From assembly GCF_029211325.2 (NCBI RefSeq), contig NZ_CP135996.1, positions 2,232,001 to 2,296,000 on the forward strand: 64,000 nucleotides of DNA, read 5' to 3'. This DNA comes from Caproicibacterium argilliputei (GTDB lineage: Bacteria; Bacillota; Clostridia; Oscillospirales; Acutalibacteraceae). Shown here one piece after another: positions 8,276 to 17,520 of this stretch (position 1 is its first letter; every line of letters starts with the position of its first letter). Under the pieces are notes generated by a model. That model did no database searches. It was not told the origin of the DNA and saw only the letters and a program-made list of their open reading frames with translations. The position numbers and the translations under genes are program-made.

Positions 8276-9199
8276 TCAGCGTGTTCCCTTTTCGTAGGGC
8301 AGGCCGTCTGCCTTCGGTGCAACGGAACGCCCAACAAATAGAATCAGCACCACAATCGTCAGGATATACGGCAGCATTGCCAGCACTTCCGAGCGAATCG
8401 GTACTTTGACCAAGCCCATAAAAACAGACAGTGCCTGTGCAAAACCGAACAGCAGGCACGCGCCATACGCGCCCTGCGGCGTCCACTTGCCAAAAATCAC
8501 CGCCGCCAGCGCAATAAAGCCCTGACCGCTGATGGCAGTCGGTGTGAACTGCTGAATCACGGCAAGCGTCATGGCCGCGCCGCCAAAGCCTGCCAACACG
8601 CCGGAAAGCAGCACGCAGATATACCGCGTGCGCGTAACGCTGATACCCAGGGTGTCCGCTGCCGCGGGATGTTCGCCCACGGAGCGAATGCGCAGCCCCC
8701 ACTTGGTGCGGTACAGCACAAACCACATCACCAGCATGGTCAGAAACGCCAGAATGACGGTGCTGTCAAAGTTCAAATTCTGCGCAACCGTATTGCTCTG
8801 CGCGCCGCCCAGAATCTTTGGCAGCTTGTTTGGCACCGGCTGCGACATGGTGGCGCCGTTAAAGAACATCCGACACAGGAACAAAGTCAGCCCCGGCCCA
8901 ATAAGGTTCAATGCAATGCCGGAGATGGTCTGGTCTGCTTTAAAGGTAATGGACGCCACCGCGTGCAGCAGGGCAAACACGCCGCCCGCCAGACCGGCTG
9001 CCAGAAAGCCAACCCATGGGTTGCCGCTGAAGTAGCCGACTGCGGTACCCACAAACGCGCCAACCGTCATCATGCCCTCGATGCCGAGGTTCACAACGCC
9101 GGAGCGTTCGGAAATCACGCCGCCCAGCGCACCAAAAATCAATGGTGCAGAGTACATGAACGTGTTGCCTATCAGCAGAGATATATCATTGATCAGCAT
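8276..9199 (-). CDS. nupQ: nucleoside ABC transporter permease (NupQ/YufQ type)
   Basis: A 307-residue inner-membrane permease of the branched-chain/ribose (BPD_transp_2) type with about eight hydrophobic segments and the family motif GVVNLGIEGMMTVGAF near residues 33-48. With NupP it forms the channel of the BmpA-dependent nucleoside importer. Its start overlaps the end of nupP by 14 bp, so the two are translationally coupled. Homologues in Bacillus and Lactococcus take up guanosine or a broad range of nucleosides; the broad-range version suits this operon best because deoA, deoB and deoC are present. Confidence 0.88.
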   Translation of the reverse strand: MLINDISLLIGNTFMYSAPLIFGALGGVISERSGVVNLGIEGMMTVGAFVGTAVGYFSGNPWVGFLAAGLAGGVFALLHAVASITFKADQTISGIALNLIGPGLTLFLCRMFFNGATMSQPVPNKLPKILGGAQSNTVAQNLNFDSTVILAFLTMLVMWFVLYRTKWGLRIRSVGEHPAAADTLGISVTRTRYICVLLSGVLAGFGGAAMTLAVIQQFTPTAISGQGFIALAAVIFGKWTPQGAYGACLLFGFAQALSVFMGLVKVPIRSEVLAMLPYILTIVVLILFVGRSVAPKADGLPYEKGTR

Positions 9200-10316
9200 T
9201 GCGCATCCCCCTCTTTTCCAGCCGGACCGCCAGCGCGGGAACCACCTTTGTCAGCGCAACAAAGAACACGATGGTGCCGGTCATGATGTTGATGATTTCA
9301 CTGGGCGCGCCGATATTTGCCTGAATGGACTGCCCGCCGTACAGAAGACCGCCGAACAGCAGACCGGCAAAAATACATCCAATCGGAGAGCCTCCCGCAA
9401 TAAATGCTACAGACAGGCCGTTGAAGCCGTTGTTTTCAAAAGCGGAAAGGGTGGAAATCCGGTGCGGATTGGTGCCCGTAATCACCAGTGCCGCTGCCAA
9501 ACCCGAAAGCGCGCCGGCAATCAGCATGGTGAGTACGACGTTTTTCGCCACCGGAATGCCCGCAAACTCCGCCGCATCGCGGTTCAGACCGACCGCACGC
9601 AGTTCGTAACCCTTGGTGGAACGGTACAGCAGCATAGAAACCAGAATTGCCGCCGCAACCGCAACCAGAAAGCCGAAGTTGACATCGGTTTTCAGCAGAA
9701 TTTCCTTGAGCCATTTGTTTTTGCCCAGCACCGCCAAACCGGCGTCGCTGACCTTCCAGTTGGGCAGCAGCATCGTGTAGCTGCTGGGGTTGACCGGATA
9801 GGCGGCTGTGGAGTTCGGCTGATGAAAGGCGTTGGAATTTACGACCAGATTGGAAAGGTAAAACGCAATCCAGTTGAGCATAATGCTTGTAAGTACCTCA
9901 TGAATGCCGAACTTTGCTTTGAGAAACCCCACGATGCCACCCCAGGCAGCACCGGCAGCAACACCGGCCAGCACCACCAGCGGAATCTGCACCACCGCCG
10001 GAAAATTGCACAGATAGCCAACAATGTTTGCCGCGGCTGCACCGACAATATACTGCCCCTCGGAACCAATATTAAACAAACCGACTTTGTAAGCGAACGC
10101 CACGCTCAGCGCGGTGAGGATAATCGGCGTTGCTTTGATGATGACATTGGAAACGTACTTCGGCCTGCCAAAGATGCCCTCAAACAGCGAGCCAAATGCC
10201 GCGCCCGGATTGTAGCCCGCAACAGCCAGAATGACGGCCGCCACCGCGAAGCCGCAGACGATGGCGATAATCGTCGAAGTAATCGGCTTCTTCAGAATCT
10301 TAACTGTCTTTTCCAT
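9186..10316 (-). CDS. nupP: nucleoside ABC transporter permease (NupP/YufP type)
   Basis: A 376-residue permease, longer than NupQ as usual for this pair, with an N-terminal hydrophobic segment and the landmark GLFNIGSEGQYIVGA near residues 83-97. It is the second transmembrane subunit of the nucleoside importer. It overlaps nupO at its 5' end (17 bp) and nupQ at its 3' end, so the three genes are a tightly coupled block. Assignment rests on family order (ATPase, long permease, short permease) and on the BMP lipoprotein gene directly upstream. Confidence 0.88.
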   Translation of the reverse strand: MEKTVKILKKPITSTIIAIVCGFAVAAVILAVAGYNPGAAFGSLFEGIFGRPKYVSNVIIKATPIILTALSVAFAYKVGLFNIGSEGQYIVGAAAANIVGYLCNFPAVVQIPLVVLAGVAAGAAWGGIVGFLKAKFGIHEVLTSIMLNWIAFYLSNLVVNSNAFHQPNSTAAYPVNPSSYTMLLPNWKVSDAGLAVLGKNKWLKEILLKTDVNFGFLVAVAAAILVSMLLYRSTKGYELRAVGLNRDAAEFAGIPVAKNVVLTMLIAGALSGLAAALVITGTNPHRISTLSAFENNGFNGLSVAFIAGGSPIGCIFAGLLFGGLLYGGQSIQANIGAPSEIINIMTGTIVFFVALTKVVPALAVRLEKRGMRNADQ

Positions 10317-11871
10317 TCTGTTTTCCTCCTGCCATGAGCAGACCGATGGTCTTTTCGTCTACCTCGCCCTGCCGGAAACTGCCCGCGATCTGCCCTTTGT
10401 ACAGCACAGCGATGGTGTCCGAAACACTCATGATTTCGTCCAGCTCCAGGGAAATCAGCAAAATGGCGCGGCCGCGGTCTCGTTCGCGAATCAGTGTTTG
10501 ATGTACATACTCAATGGCACCAACATCCAGCCCGCGAGTCGGCTGCACAGCAATCAGCAGATCCGGCTCATTTGCCACTTCCCGCCCGATAATCACCTTC
10601 TGCTGGTTGCCGCCGGAAAGACCGCGGGCCGGCTGCTCGGCACAATCTTCCGGCCGGACATCGTAGTCCTGAATCAGGCTGTTTGTAAAGTCCAGAATTG
10701 CTTCGCGGTTCAGCAGACCTTTTTTACTGAACCGACCGGTGCGGTAGGTTTCCAGAATCGCATTTTCCGCTACGGTAAAGTCCATGACCAACCCGCGGCG
10801 TTGACGGTCCTCATGAATGGTTGCAATCTTGTGTTCAATCACATTGTGGGGCGATGTGTTCTGAATCTCCTCGCCTTTCATCTTAATGGTGCCGCTTTCC
10901 GTTCGAGCCAGGTTGGTGATTGCCTCGACCAGTTCCTTCTGGCCGTTGCCGTCAATCCCGGCAAGCCCGACAATTTCGCCGGCGTGCACCTGCAGCGAAA
11001 GATCCTGCACAGCAGGCAGCCCGCGATCATCCTTCACGTTTAGATGGTCAACCGCAAACACGGTTTCGCCGGGCTGCGCCGGTGTTTTCTCCACAACCAG
11101 CTTCACCGCGTGCCCGACCATTTTTTCCGCCAGTTCTTCCTCATTGACGTCTGCAACACTGACCGTATCAATATACCTGCCGCGGCGGATGATGGTGCAA
11201 GTGTCGGAGCTTGCTTTAATCTCCTTTAGCTTATGGGTAATAATGATAATGGTTTTGCCGTCCGCAACCAGGTTGTGCATGATGCCGATTAAATCCTCGA
11301 TTTCCTGCGGCGTAAGCACTGCCGTCGGTTCGTCCAAAATCAGCAGGTCGGCGCCGCGGTAAAGCGCCTTTAAAATTTCCACACGCTGCTGCATTCCGAC
11401 GGAAATATCCTCTACCTTGGCGTCGGGGTCTACTTCCAGTCCGTACTTCTGAACCAGCTGCTCCACGTTTTCGCGCGCTTTTTTCATATTTAGCACGCCG
11501 GCGCGGCTGGTTGTTTCATGACCCAGAATCATGTTCTGCGTCACCGTAAAGTTTTCCACCAGCATGAAGTGCTGGTGCACCATGCCGATGCCGTGGGCAA
11601 TGGCGACGTTGGGATTGGTTATATCCACCTTTTCACCGTTCAGGTAAATTTCCCCTGCGTCCGCCTGATAAAGCCCGTACAGCACATTCATCAGGGTGCT
11701 TTTTCCCGCACCGTTTTCACCGAGCAAAGAGTGAATCGTTCCTTTTTTGACATCAAGGTTCACTCCGTTCAGCGCGCAGAAAGTGCCAAAAGTTTTGGTA
11801 ATACCGTGCATCTGCACTGCATACTCACTGCTGACCTCCATAATGCCTTTTACCTCCGCGTCGTTTGACAT
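10300..11871 (-). CDS. nupO: nucleoside ABC transporter ATP-binding protein (NupO/YufO type)
   Basis: A 523-residue ATPase with two fused nucleotide-binding domains, as in RbsA/MglA. Domain 1 has a full Walker A (LLGENGAGKSTLM), signature SVGMQQR and Walker B LLILDEPTAVL. Domain 2 has the usual degenerate Walker A (GIDGNGQKEL), the signature LSGGNQQKV and a Walker B ending in QPTRGLD. It powers nucleoside import through NupP/NupQ with BmpA as binding protein. It is separated from bmpA by a hairpin that probably lowers its expression relative to the binding protein. Start: ATG at 11871, although a downstream ATG (MEVSSEY) is possible. Confidence 0.92.
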   Translation of the reverse strand: MSNDAEVKGIMEVSSEYAVQMHGITKTFGTFCALNGVNLDVKKGTIHSLLGENGAGKSTLMNVLYGLYQADAGEIYLNGEKVDITNPNVAIAHGIGMVHQHFMLVENFTVTQNMILGHETTSRAGVLNMKKARENVEQLVQKYGLEVDPDAKVEDISVGMQQRVEILKALYRGADLLILDEPTAVLTPQEIEDLIGIMHNLVADGKTIIIITHKLKEIKASSDTCTIIRRGRYIDTVSVADVNEEELAEKMVGHAVKLVVEKTPAQPGETVFAVDHLNVKDDRGLPAVQDLSLQVHAGEIVGLAGIDGNGQKELVEAITNLARTESGTIKMKGEEIQNTSPHNVIEHKIATIHEDRQRRGLVMDFTVAENAILETYRTGRFSKKGLLNREAILDFTNSLIQDYDVRPEDCAEQPARGLSGGNQQKVIIGREVANEPDLLIAVQPTRGLDVGAIEYVHQTLIRERDRGRAILLISLELDEIMSVSDTIAVLYKGQIAGSFRQGEVDEKTIGLLMAGGKQNGKDS

Positions 11872-11884
11872 CTGCTTTCTTTAT

Positions 11885-11924
11885 AAAAAGCGGAGCGCCC
11901 CGTTTAAGAGAACGCCCCGCTTTT
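11885..11924 (-). terminator. hairpin/attenuator between bmpA and nupO
   Basis: The minus strand forms a stem of AAGCGG.GCG against CGC.CCGCTT, followed by TTTTTAT. Its place between binding-protein and ATPase genes suggests a partial terminator that gives more binding protein than transporter. Confidence 0.65.
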
Positions 11925-11960
11925 CAGGAAACCCGGATTGAGGAGTTTCCCGGCAGTTCT

Positions 11961-13100
11961 TTACTTCAGGGAAGCGGTGTACTTTGTGAACTCGTCTTTG
12001 GTGGCCGGCGGTGTAATCTTGCCGCTCTTAATGTCCTGCTCCACCTTCAGCGCCGCCTGGTACGTGTCGTCTCCCATCAAGTCATGCTTTTCCGGAATGC
12101 CGACTGCATCTTCTGTCAAGCCATAGGTGTAGGTTTTGCCACCGATTTTTTCGCCGCTCATGGCTTTCTTGGAAACATCCTCAACCGCCGCGTGCACCAG
12201 CTTCAGTGCAGAGGTCAGAACGTTTTTCGGCGCAAGGTATGCCTGGTCGCGGTCAACGCCGATGGCGTACTTACCTGCGTCCTTGGCTGCCGCGATGACA
12301 CCGACGCCGACACCGCCCGCCGCGTGGAAGACAATGTCACATCCGCTGGAGAACATACTGTTTGCAATCGCCTTGCCCTTGGAGGAGTCCGAGAAGCTTT
12401 CCGCGTACTGTGCGTCCACGGTAATCTTCTTGTTCAGCTCTTTAGCAGCATAAGCGACACCGGCCTTGTAGCCATACTCAAACTGGTCGATGATGTTGCT
12501 GGTAATGCCGCCGACAAAGCCAACTTTGTTGGTTTTTGTGGTTTTGCCCGCAATATAGCCGACAACAAAGGACGGCTCCTGTGCGCGGAACATCACGCCT
12601 GCCACATTGCTGGGCATGGTTTTGGCGTCATAGGCATTGTCCACAATAGCGTAATTGATGTCGGGATTCTGCTTGGCGGCGTTGCCGATGGATTCCGCCA
12701 TGGCGAAGCCAATGCCCCAGATGAGCTTGGCATCGTCATCAGCGGCTTTGTCAAGGTTGGTTGCGTAGTCGGATTCCTGCTTAGACTCAATGTAGTTGAC
12801 GTCCGCGCCGGTCGCCTTCTGCAGGTTCTGCAGGCCTTCCCAGGAAGACTGGTTGAAAGACTGGTCGTTCACACCGCCGGTGTCGGTGACCATGCGGATT
12901 TTGTAACCTTTTCCGTCAACAGATGTGGTGTTGCTGGCAGTGCCGGCCGCGTCGGCCTGTGACGAAGCGGTGCTGTCCGCAGCGGCGCTGCCGGAGCCTG
13001 CCGCTGTGCTGGAAGTGGTTCCGGCCCCGCCGCAGGCACCCATTGTAACCGCCATGGTGCCGGCCAGAACAGCTGCCAGTAGTTTTTTCATCTTTTTCAT
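11961..13100 (-). CDS. bmpA: BMP-family nucleoside-binding lipoprotein
   Basis: A 379-residue periplasmic-binding-protein-like lipoprotein of the BMP/PnrA/Med family. A Lys-rich signal peptide ends in the lipobox MGAC (Cys near residue 23), followed by a Ser/Thr/Ala-rich linker to about residue 60, then the binding domain beginning KIRMVTDTGGVNDQSFNQSS, typical of the family. It binds nucleosides outside the membrane and passes them to NupPQ. It is the second gene of the operon, 111 bp after deoB, with a hairpin after it. Confidence 0.92.
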   Translation of the reverse strand: MKKMKKLLAAVLAGTMAVTMGACGGAGTTSSTAAGSGSAAADSTASSQADAAGTASNTTSVDGKGYKIRMVTDTGGVNDQSFNQSSWEGLQNLQKATGADVNYIESKQESDYATNLDKAADDDAKLIWGIGFAMAESIGNAAKQNPDINYAIVDNAYDAKTMPSNVAGVMFRAQEPSFVVGYIAGKTTKTNKVGFVGGITSNIIDQFEYGYKAGVAYAAKELNKKITVDAQYAESFSDSSKGKAIANSMFSSGCDIVFHAAGGVGVGVIAAAKDAGKYAIGVDRDQAYLAPKNVLTSALKLVHAAVEDVSKKAMSGEKIGGKTYTYGLTEDAVGIPEKHDLMGDDTYQAALKVEQDIKSGKITPPATKDEFTKYTASLK

Positions 13101-13211
13101 TTGCTGCTTTCCTCCTGTTAGTAGAAGTAAATATTGAAATCCGCATCCCGCCGGCTGCCCGTACAGGCGCGGAAATCCGTCTTAGTGCCAGCCTCTCTTT
13201 TTTCCGCTGAA

Positions 13212-14378
13212 TCAGCGCACAATGCTGCTCAGGCGGGAAGTCCCTGTAACCTTTGACGGAACGCCGAATGCGTCCAGTATGGTTGCGCCGATGTCCGCGA
13301 AAGTCGGCAGTGTGCCCAGGTTTGCCCCTGCCTTTACACCCGGGCCGGCAATGACCCATGGCGTGTACTCGCGGGAGTGGTCGGTGCTGGGGGTGCTGGG
13401 GTCACAGCCGTGGTCCGCTGTGAACATCAAAAGGTCGTCCTCTTCCAAATGCTCCAGCAGGGCGGGCACCGCCTTGTCCACCGCGGTCAAACCCTTTGCG
13501 TAGCCTTCCACATCGTTACGGTGACCGTACAGCATATCAAAATCCACCAGATTGACAAAACAAAGGCCGTGAAAATCCCGCTCGGTCAGCTCGATGGTCT
13601 TTGCAAGCCCGTCGTCGTTTCCAGTGGTGCGGGTAAACTCAGTAATGCCCCTGCCCGCGAAGATATCATTGATTTTTCCCACAGCAATCACGTCATTGCC
13701 CGCCTCGGAAAGCTGATCCAGCATGGTGACTGCCGGCGGCAGCACTGAAAAATCATGGCGGCGGGTCGTGCGCGTATAGTCGGGATATTTCCCGACAAAC
13801 GGGCGCGCAATCACCCGCCCAACGTTGTGCTCGCCAACCAGCATCTTGCGCGCAATCTCGCAATCGCGGTACAATTCGTCAACCGGAACAACATCCTCAT
13901 GCGCCGCAACCTGAAACACGCTGTCAGCCGATGTGTAAACAATCAATGCGCCGGTGCGCTCATGCTCCTGCCCATAGTCGCGGATGACTTCCGTACCGGA
14001 ATATGGCTTGTTGCACAGCACGCCACGGCCGGTTTTGCGGCTGAACTCCTGCAGCAGCTCCTGCGGAAAGCCGTTCGGGTATGTGGGCAGCGGCTTTTGC
14101 GAATTGATGCCGGCAATCTCCCAGTGCCCGATGGTGGTATCTTTTCCTTTAGACACCTCTGTCATGCGGGCGAAAGCGCCGGTCGGGTGCTCTGCCGCCG
14201 GACGGCAGGAAACACCGTCAATGTTAAAAAGACCAATCTTCTGCAAATTGGGCATAGAAAAAGCCGCACTGGAAGCCGCGGCTGCCAGGGTATTGCTGCC
14301 CTCGTCCCCATAAGTGCCGGCATCCGGCATTTCACCGATGCCAACACTGTCCAGCACAATCAAAAAAATGCGTTTCAT
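13212..14378 (-). CDS. deoB: phosphopentomutase
   Basis: A 388-residue Mn-dependent mutase of the alkaline-phosphatase superfamily that interconverts (deoxy)ribose 1-phosphate and 5-phosphate. Metal ligands are visible in IVLDSVGIGEMPDAG at the N-terminus and in TADHGCDPS...STDHSREY near residues 320-345. The ATG at 14378 is chosen (MKRIFLIVLD) because of the AAAGAGGTG site before it; an open frame extends 27 codons upstream into the promoter. It is the first gene of the nucleoside operon and bridges DeoA to DeoC and, for ribose, to the pentose-phosphate/phosphoketolase route. Confidence 0.95.
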   Translation of the reverse strand: MKRIFLIVLDSVGIGEMPDAGTYGDEGSNTLAAAASSAAFSMPNLQKIGLFNIDGVSCRPAAEHPTGAFARMTEVSKGKDTTIGHWEIAGINSQKPLPTYPNGFPQELLQEFSRKTGRGVLCNKPYSGTEVIRDYGQEHERTGALIVYTSADSVFQVAAHEDVVPVDELYRDCEIARKMLVGEHNVGRVIARPFVGKYPDYTRTTRRHDFSVLPPAVTMLDQLSEAGNDVIAVGKINDIFAGRGITEFTRTTGNDDGLAKTIELTERDFHGLCFVNLVDFDMLYGHRNDVEGYAKGLTAVDKAVPALLEHLEEDDLLMFTADHGCDPSTPSTDHSREYTPWVIAGPGVKAGANLGTLPTFADIGATILDAFGVPSKVTGTSRLSSIVR

Positions 14379-14438
14379 GGCACACCTCTTTTTCTTTTTG
14401 CCTGCAGCCGAGCCGCGGGTCGGTAAAGCGTTATCTTT

Positions 14439-14444
14439 ATTATA
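14439..14444 (-). promoter_or_regulatory. -10 element of the nucleoside operon promoter
   Basis: TATAAT on the minus strand, about 60 bp upstream of the deoB start. No good -35 hexamer lies 16-18 bp away, so the promoter may need an activator. I saw no clear operator palindrome beside it. Confidence 0.5.
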
Positions 14445-14459
14445 ATACAAGACAGGCAA

Positions 14460-14793
14460 ATTCGCTATCTTTTTTCAAAAAAAATGAGAAAATAAAGAAG
14501 GATGCGGCGAACACCGTTACACCCCCGTGCGAAGGCGCCGAAACGGTACTATATATAGGTAGAGCGTTTTATTGCTTTGCTGTTTTACTACTTTTGTGTA
14601 ATAAATCATAACACCTTTTTATGAAAACTTTTTTGATTTCAAGTGTTTATTTTGTAAAGTGCTATTCCTTTAGTTTGTTAATATGCAACAACATGCCGTT
14701 TGAATTATCTGTGTCTATTGGGCAATTCTAATAAAGAATGTCCGCGTTTTTGCAAGTTATGCGTTTCCTGTTTTCACTTTACGGAAAAAGTAC
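14460..14793. other. intergenic region between deoB and oppA, no gene seen
   Basis: This AT-rich stretch separates the divergent deo and opp transcripts. It contains no reading frame with a ribosome site. A weak ACCGTT/AACGGT inverted pair surrounds 14512-14547, with TATATATAGG just after it, but I cannot assign a role. Confidence 0.5.
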
Positions 14794-14822
14794 TTGCAAT
14801 TTCCGAAGTGAAACGGTATAAT
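14794..14822 (+). promoter_or_regulatory. promoter of the first oppA
   Basis: TTGCAA (14794-14799) and TATAAT (14817-14822) with exactly 17 bp between. Transcription should start near 14829, giving a leader of about 50 nt to the oppA ATG at 14880. Confidence 0.85.
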
Positions 14823-14879
14823 GTGCAAGTAGTTCAATTTAATAATTCAAATGTGTTATTTGAATGGAGGGAAAGAGTT

Positions 14880-16676
14880 ATGAACAATGCAAAAAAATTT
14901 CTGGCGGTACTCCTGGCCGGTACCATGGCAGTTTCCATGGCAGCCTGCGGCGGGACAACCACCAGCAGCACTTCCGCCAGCGGTACTGATTCCTCTGCGG
15001 CAGACAGCACCGCTTCCGGTACGGCTTCCACAACAGATACTTCCACTTCCAATCCTTTCGCAAACAGCCAGTATCCCGGCACCAGCGACAGTGACTCGGT
15101 CACTTTGAACCTTGGTGCTGAGCCGCCGGAGCTGAACTCTTCGCAGACCACCGATGCGGTTTCCGCCGATATTCTGCGTATGACCATCGACACCCTGACG
15201 CAGCTTGATGCCAAGGATCAGCCAATTGCCGGCGCGGCAAAGAGCTGGGACATCAGTGCAGACAAAAAGACCTACACTTTCCACCTGCGTGACGGCATGA
15301 AGTGGAGCAACGGCGAAACAGTCACCGCAAAAGATTATCTTTACGGTTGGGAACTGGCGATGGATCAGTCCAACGGCTCAGGCTACGGCTTCATTATTTA
15401 TGATAACGTCAAAGGCGGCGAAGATTACTTCAACGCCACCAAGACACCGGCTGCAAAGCGCACCGCTGCCGAAAAGGCAAAGGTCGCAGCAGCCGAAAAG
15501 AACCTCGGCTGCAAAGTCATTGACGACAAAACCATCCAGATTGAGTTTGTCAACCCGATTCCTTATGCCCTGCAGCTGATGTCTTTCCAGACCTACTGCC
15601 CGGTCAACCAGAAGGCATATGAATCCATCGGCGCCGACAAATACGCCAAGGAAGCAAACCAGATTGTCACCAACGGCGCTTACAAGATTTCCGAGTGGGT
15701 ACACGATGACCACATTACCCTTGTCAAGAACAATGACTACTGGAATGCAAAGAACATCAACATTCCGAAAGTCAAGTTTGTTATGATTAAGGATACCAAC
15801 ACCGCAATGAACGCCCTGAAGGGCGGCCAGGTGGACTGCATTGGTCTGACCGGCGACCAGATTACCCAGTTGAAAAATGAGGGACAGCCGCTCGTTCCTT
15901 ACGAAGAGGGCACCAACTGCTACCTGCAGTACAACACTAAAGACAAAATCCTTGCCAACACAAAGATTCGCCAAGCACTCGGCATGGCCATCAACACTAA
16001 GAGTTTCTGTGATGATGTTTTGAAAGACGGCTCCACGGTTGCGCCCGGTCTGGTTCCCGGCACCATCGGCGGCGCGAACGGTGAAACATACGCCAAGGGC
16101 CGTACCGAATCTTACGCAACGTATGACGCAGCAAAAGCAAAGACATTGTTTGAAGAGGGTCTGAAGGAACTCGGCATGACCAAAGACCAGCTGAAGCTTA
16201 CGTTCACCTGCGACGATACTTCCAATTCCCAGCAGGATGCTGCATTCCTGCAGGAGCAGTGGAAATCCACGCTTGGCATTACAATTGATCTGAAAGCAAT
16301 GCCCTTTAAGTCCCGTATCAAAGCCATGGACGACGGCGACTTCCAGATTGTCATGGCGCTGTGGGCTCCGGACTACAACGATGCCCTGACCTATCTGGAT
16401 ATGTGGATGACCGATAACGGCAACAACTACGGCAAATATTCCAACCCGGAATATGACAAACTGGTGAAAGCCGCCATCGCAGAGTCCGACTCCGTAAAGC
16501 GTCAGGATGACCTGCTGAAAGCAGAAAAACTGGTTGTAGAAACCGACTGCGCAGCCTTCCCGCTGTACTTCCGCGTGAAAACGTACACCTGCAGCAAGAA
16601 GCTTTCCGGCCTGACCCGTACGCCGTTCCAGGAATTTGATGTCTGTGACGGTGCAAAAATCAACACTGCCGGCTAA
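14880..16676 (+). CDS. oppA: oligopeptide ABC transporter substrate-binding lipoprotein (copy 1)
   Basis: A 598-residue SBP_bac_5 family lipoprotein. The signal peptide ends in the lipobox MAAC, followed by a long Ser/Thr/Ala-rich linker to about residue 60 and then the binding domain with LNLGAEPPELNSSQTTDAVS and the DKKTYTFHLRDGMKWSNGE block typical of OppA. The ATG at 14880 follows a GGAGGG site; the upstream extension of the frame lies before the promoter and is not coding. It binds peptides outside the cell for OppBCDF encoded downstream. It is closely related to the next gene, so the two are a tandem duplication, and it has its own terminator. Confidence 0.92.
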   Translation: MNNAKKFLAVLLAGTMAVSMAACGGTTTSSTSASGTDSSAADSTASGTASTTDTSTSNPFANSQYPGTSDSDSVTLNLGAEPPELNSSQTTDAVSADILRMTIDTLTQLDAKDQPIAGAAKSWDISADKKTYTFHLRDGMKWSNGETVTAKDYLYGWELAMDQSNGSGYGFIIYDNVKGGEDYFNATKTPAAKRTAAEKAKVAAAEKNLGCKVIDDKTIQIEFVNPIPYALQLMSFQTYCPVNQKAYESIGADKYAKEANQIVTNGAYKISEWVHDDHITLVKNNDYWNAKNINIPKVKFVMIKDTNTAMNALKGGQVDCIGLTGDQITQLKNEGQPLVPYEEGTNCYLQYNTKDKILANTKIRQALGMAINTKSFCDDVLKDGSTVAPGLVPGTIGGANGETYAKGRTESYATYDAAKAKTLFEEGLKELGMTKDQLKLTFTCDDTSNSQQDAAFLQEQWKSTLGITIDLKAMPFKSRIKAMDDGDFQIVMALWAPDYNDALTYLDMWMTDNGNNYGKYSNPEYDKLVKAAIAESDSVKRQDDLLKAEKLVVETDCAAFPLYFRVKTYTCSKKLSGLTRTPFQEFDVCDGAKINTAG

Positions 16677-16723
16677 GCGGGAATCTTCTTTCAGCTACAC
16701 TTGAAACCGCAGAATAAATCTTA

Positions 16724-16767
16724 AAAAGCAGGCAAAGAAGCAGTTCCATGCATCTTTGCCTGCTTTT
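16724..16767 (+). terminator. terminator after oppA copy 1
   Basis: AAAAGCAGGCAAAGA pairs with TCTTTGCCTGCTTTT around a 14-base loop, giving a 15-bp perfect stem ending in a T run. Confidence 0.88.
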
Positions 16768-17441
16768 CTGCCGCAGATGCCCACTCCCAGCCGACCGGCT
16801 GCCGCCTTTCTGCTGGCCGTCTGTAAAATGAAAAAGCCGTTTTTTTACCGGCGCGGGTTGCTTTTTCTCCGGCTCTTTCCTCCCTGTTTTCGCATATTTA
16901 TAATTTTCTAAAAAATTTCAGTCCGGATTCCACTCTGTAGCTTTGACGGTGCCGATTTGGCAGGCGTTCATTTTCTCCGGCTGGCCGGATTCGGTACAAG
17001 AAACATTTTCCGCCGGCTGGCAGTAGAAGCGTTCCTGTATATTTTTTCACAGCTTCTGAAAAGCAGACGGTGCACAGCTGCCGCCTGTTTGTACATCGCT
17101 CCCCACTTTTCAGGCATTTACAGCCTGCTCGGCGGAAGCACACACGGTTTCACTGGCTCCTGTTTTTCTCTCGCCCCATAGAAAAGAGGTGCTTTTTCCT
17201 GCTAAAACAGCAGCACGCATATGTAAATTTGTGCTGTCGCGTTGGTTCGCTGATACTTTAAAAGAGTACTGAATTATTCATTCAATGCATAAAAGCGTGT
17301 TTTTCAACAGCTTCTTTCTAATGTGCATAAAGTATGCATCTATTCTGATTAAATTTTCATAGTTGTGTGAATCTGACAAAAAAGCGCCCCTGCAGCGCTG
17401 CTTTGCCCCTGAAAGCAAATCCTGCTAATGCGCATTTTTCC
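16768..17441. other. gene-free spacer between the two oppA genes
   Basis: About 670 bp without a convincing gene. Short open frames exist on both strands, but none has a ribosome site or protein-like composition. The right half is AT-rich and leads into the second oppA promoter. Confidence 0.5.
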
Positions 17442-17470
17442 TTGCATTACAACAATTTTTGCAGTATTAT
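17442..17470 (+). promoter_or_regulatory. promoter of the second oppA
   Basis: TTGCAT (17442-17447) and TATTAT (17465-17470) with 17 bp between. The transcript would start near 17477, about 44 nt before the ATG. Confidence 0.75.
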
Positions 17471-17520
17471 ATGCAAGTGGCGCTTCGCCAAAATTCATAT
17501 GGAGGAATGATTCTACACTC

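Noticed and set aside
16768..17441. Small ORFs in the spacer between the oppA genes
   Set aside because: None has a ribosome site, and compositions are low-quality and unlike neighbouring proteins.
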